In this document: piece by piece, positions 63,860-64,000 of the stretch
Layout: each line of letters opens with the position of its first letter
Position numbering within the stretch: the stretch's first letter is position 1
Assembly: GCF_900115585.1 (NCBI RefSeq)
Contig: NZ_FOWZ01000003.1
Coordinates: 248,001 to 312,000, forward strand
DNA from: Qipengyuania nanhaisediminis
Lineage (GTDB): Bacteria > Pseudomonadota > Alphaproteobacteria > Sphingomonadales > Sphingomonadaceae
Direction: 5' to 3'
Length of the DNA stretch: 64,000 bases
Notes under the pieces: model-generated
Told to the model about the DNA's origin: nothing
Database searches by the model: none
What the model saw: the letters and a program-made list of their open reading frames with translations, nothing else
Program-made: the position numbers and the translations under genes

Positions 63860-64000
63860 ATGTCGCAATCCCAGATCGCCCTTCCTCTGACGCAAGCCGC
63901 ATCGGGCGAGCCGGAACGCATTGTCATCGGTTCGGGCAACCGGTCGGTTGCCGATGCCCTAGCTGCTTCGGATAGCTGGCCCTTCCGCACCGCTATTCTT
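63860..64000 (+). CDS. hda: Hda-like DnaA paralogue (partial, runs off the right edge)
   Basis: Only the first 47 residues are in the window. They begin MSQSQIALPLTQAAS: QIALPL at residues 5-10 is the beta-clamp-binding motif of Hda (QL[SD]LPL type), followed by RIVIGSGNRSVADALAASDSWPFRTAIL, the start of the AAA+ domain before the P-loop. Hda bound to the clamp stimulates ATP hydrolysis by DnaA to prevent re-initiation. No strong ribosome site is seen; it starts 15 bases after the DUF2066 stop and is probably co-transcribed. Confidence 0.82.
   Translation, partial: MSQSQIALPLTQAASGEPERIVIGSGNRSVADALAASDSWPFRTAIL

Overview
The window is gene-dense, high-GC chromosomal DNA from an alphaproteobacterium, most likely a sphingomonad of the Erythrobacteraceae type (inference). 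The support is a circularly permuted two-piece tmRNA gene with tag ANDNEALALAA, malate synthase G, a large TonB-dependent receptor, the tsaD-gpsA / hemC-hemD neighbourhood and an lptD-surA-pdxA-rsmA cluster. No insertion sequence, prophage, CRISPR array, tRNA or rRNA was seen, and no gene-free stretch exceeds 300 bases. Both edges cut genes: a single-domain response regulator on the left and an Hda-type DnaA paralogue on the right.

Layout. 1-3.5 kb (minus): response regulator, HhH membrane protein, 43-residue membrane protein, OmpA-type protein and a YfbK-like VWA lipoprotein. 3.7-7.2 kb (minus): tsaD-gpsA-flippase with 4-base overlaps. 7.2-13.1 kb: hemC-hemD followed by a Mic60/mitofilin-like membrane protein, a ubiquinone-type hydroxylase (minus) and DsbD. 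13-17.5 kb: a lipoprotein, an apparently exported methyltransferase, uvrB and a DUF3617 lipoprotein with an EF-hand loop. 17.5-23 kb: an alpha/beta hydrolase, then the Anbu operon (permuted ATP-grasp, alpha-E, transglutaminase, Anbu) and a FixJ/LuxR-type regulator with a degenerate receiver. 23-28.5 kb: extensin-like, VOC, gamma-glutamyltransferase, proline symporter and an outer-membrane barrel. 28.6-33.4 kb: typA and a TonB receptor. 33.6-38.6 kb: a YbbA/YbbP-type ABC exporter divergent from a TesA-like esterase, then recF. 38.6-39.4 kb: a sigma54-type promoter in front of two tandem 39-residue membrane microproteins and PspC. 39.4-44.1 kb: SDR, NUDIX, two TPM proteins, LemA, mscL and ssrA. 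44.3-50 kb: astB-astA-M20 peptidase divergent from glcB. 50-56.5 kb: a DUF2189 protein, rsmA-pdxA-surA-lptD. 56.6-64 kb: pepA-DUF2256-holC, a lipoprotein, ndk, an NTF2-like protein, purM-purN(+MmcQ), DUF2066 and hda.

Most of the window is housekeeping: haem synthesis, tRNA t6A, outer-membrane biogenesis, purine synthesis, DNA repair and replication, arginine succinylation. The less understood systems are (i) the four-gene Anbu operon with the degenerate regulator behind it, and (ii) a small stress-type operon divergent from recF: a near-perfect -24/-12 promoter, an upstream palindrome at the usual enhancer distance, two paralogous microproteins absent from ordinary gene-length cut-offs, and PspC. 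I consider (ii) the best candidate for an undescribed system. Gene junctions are very tight throughout, with many ATGA start/stop overlaps and several tail-to-tail overlaps of stop codons.
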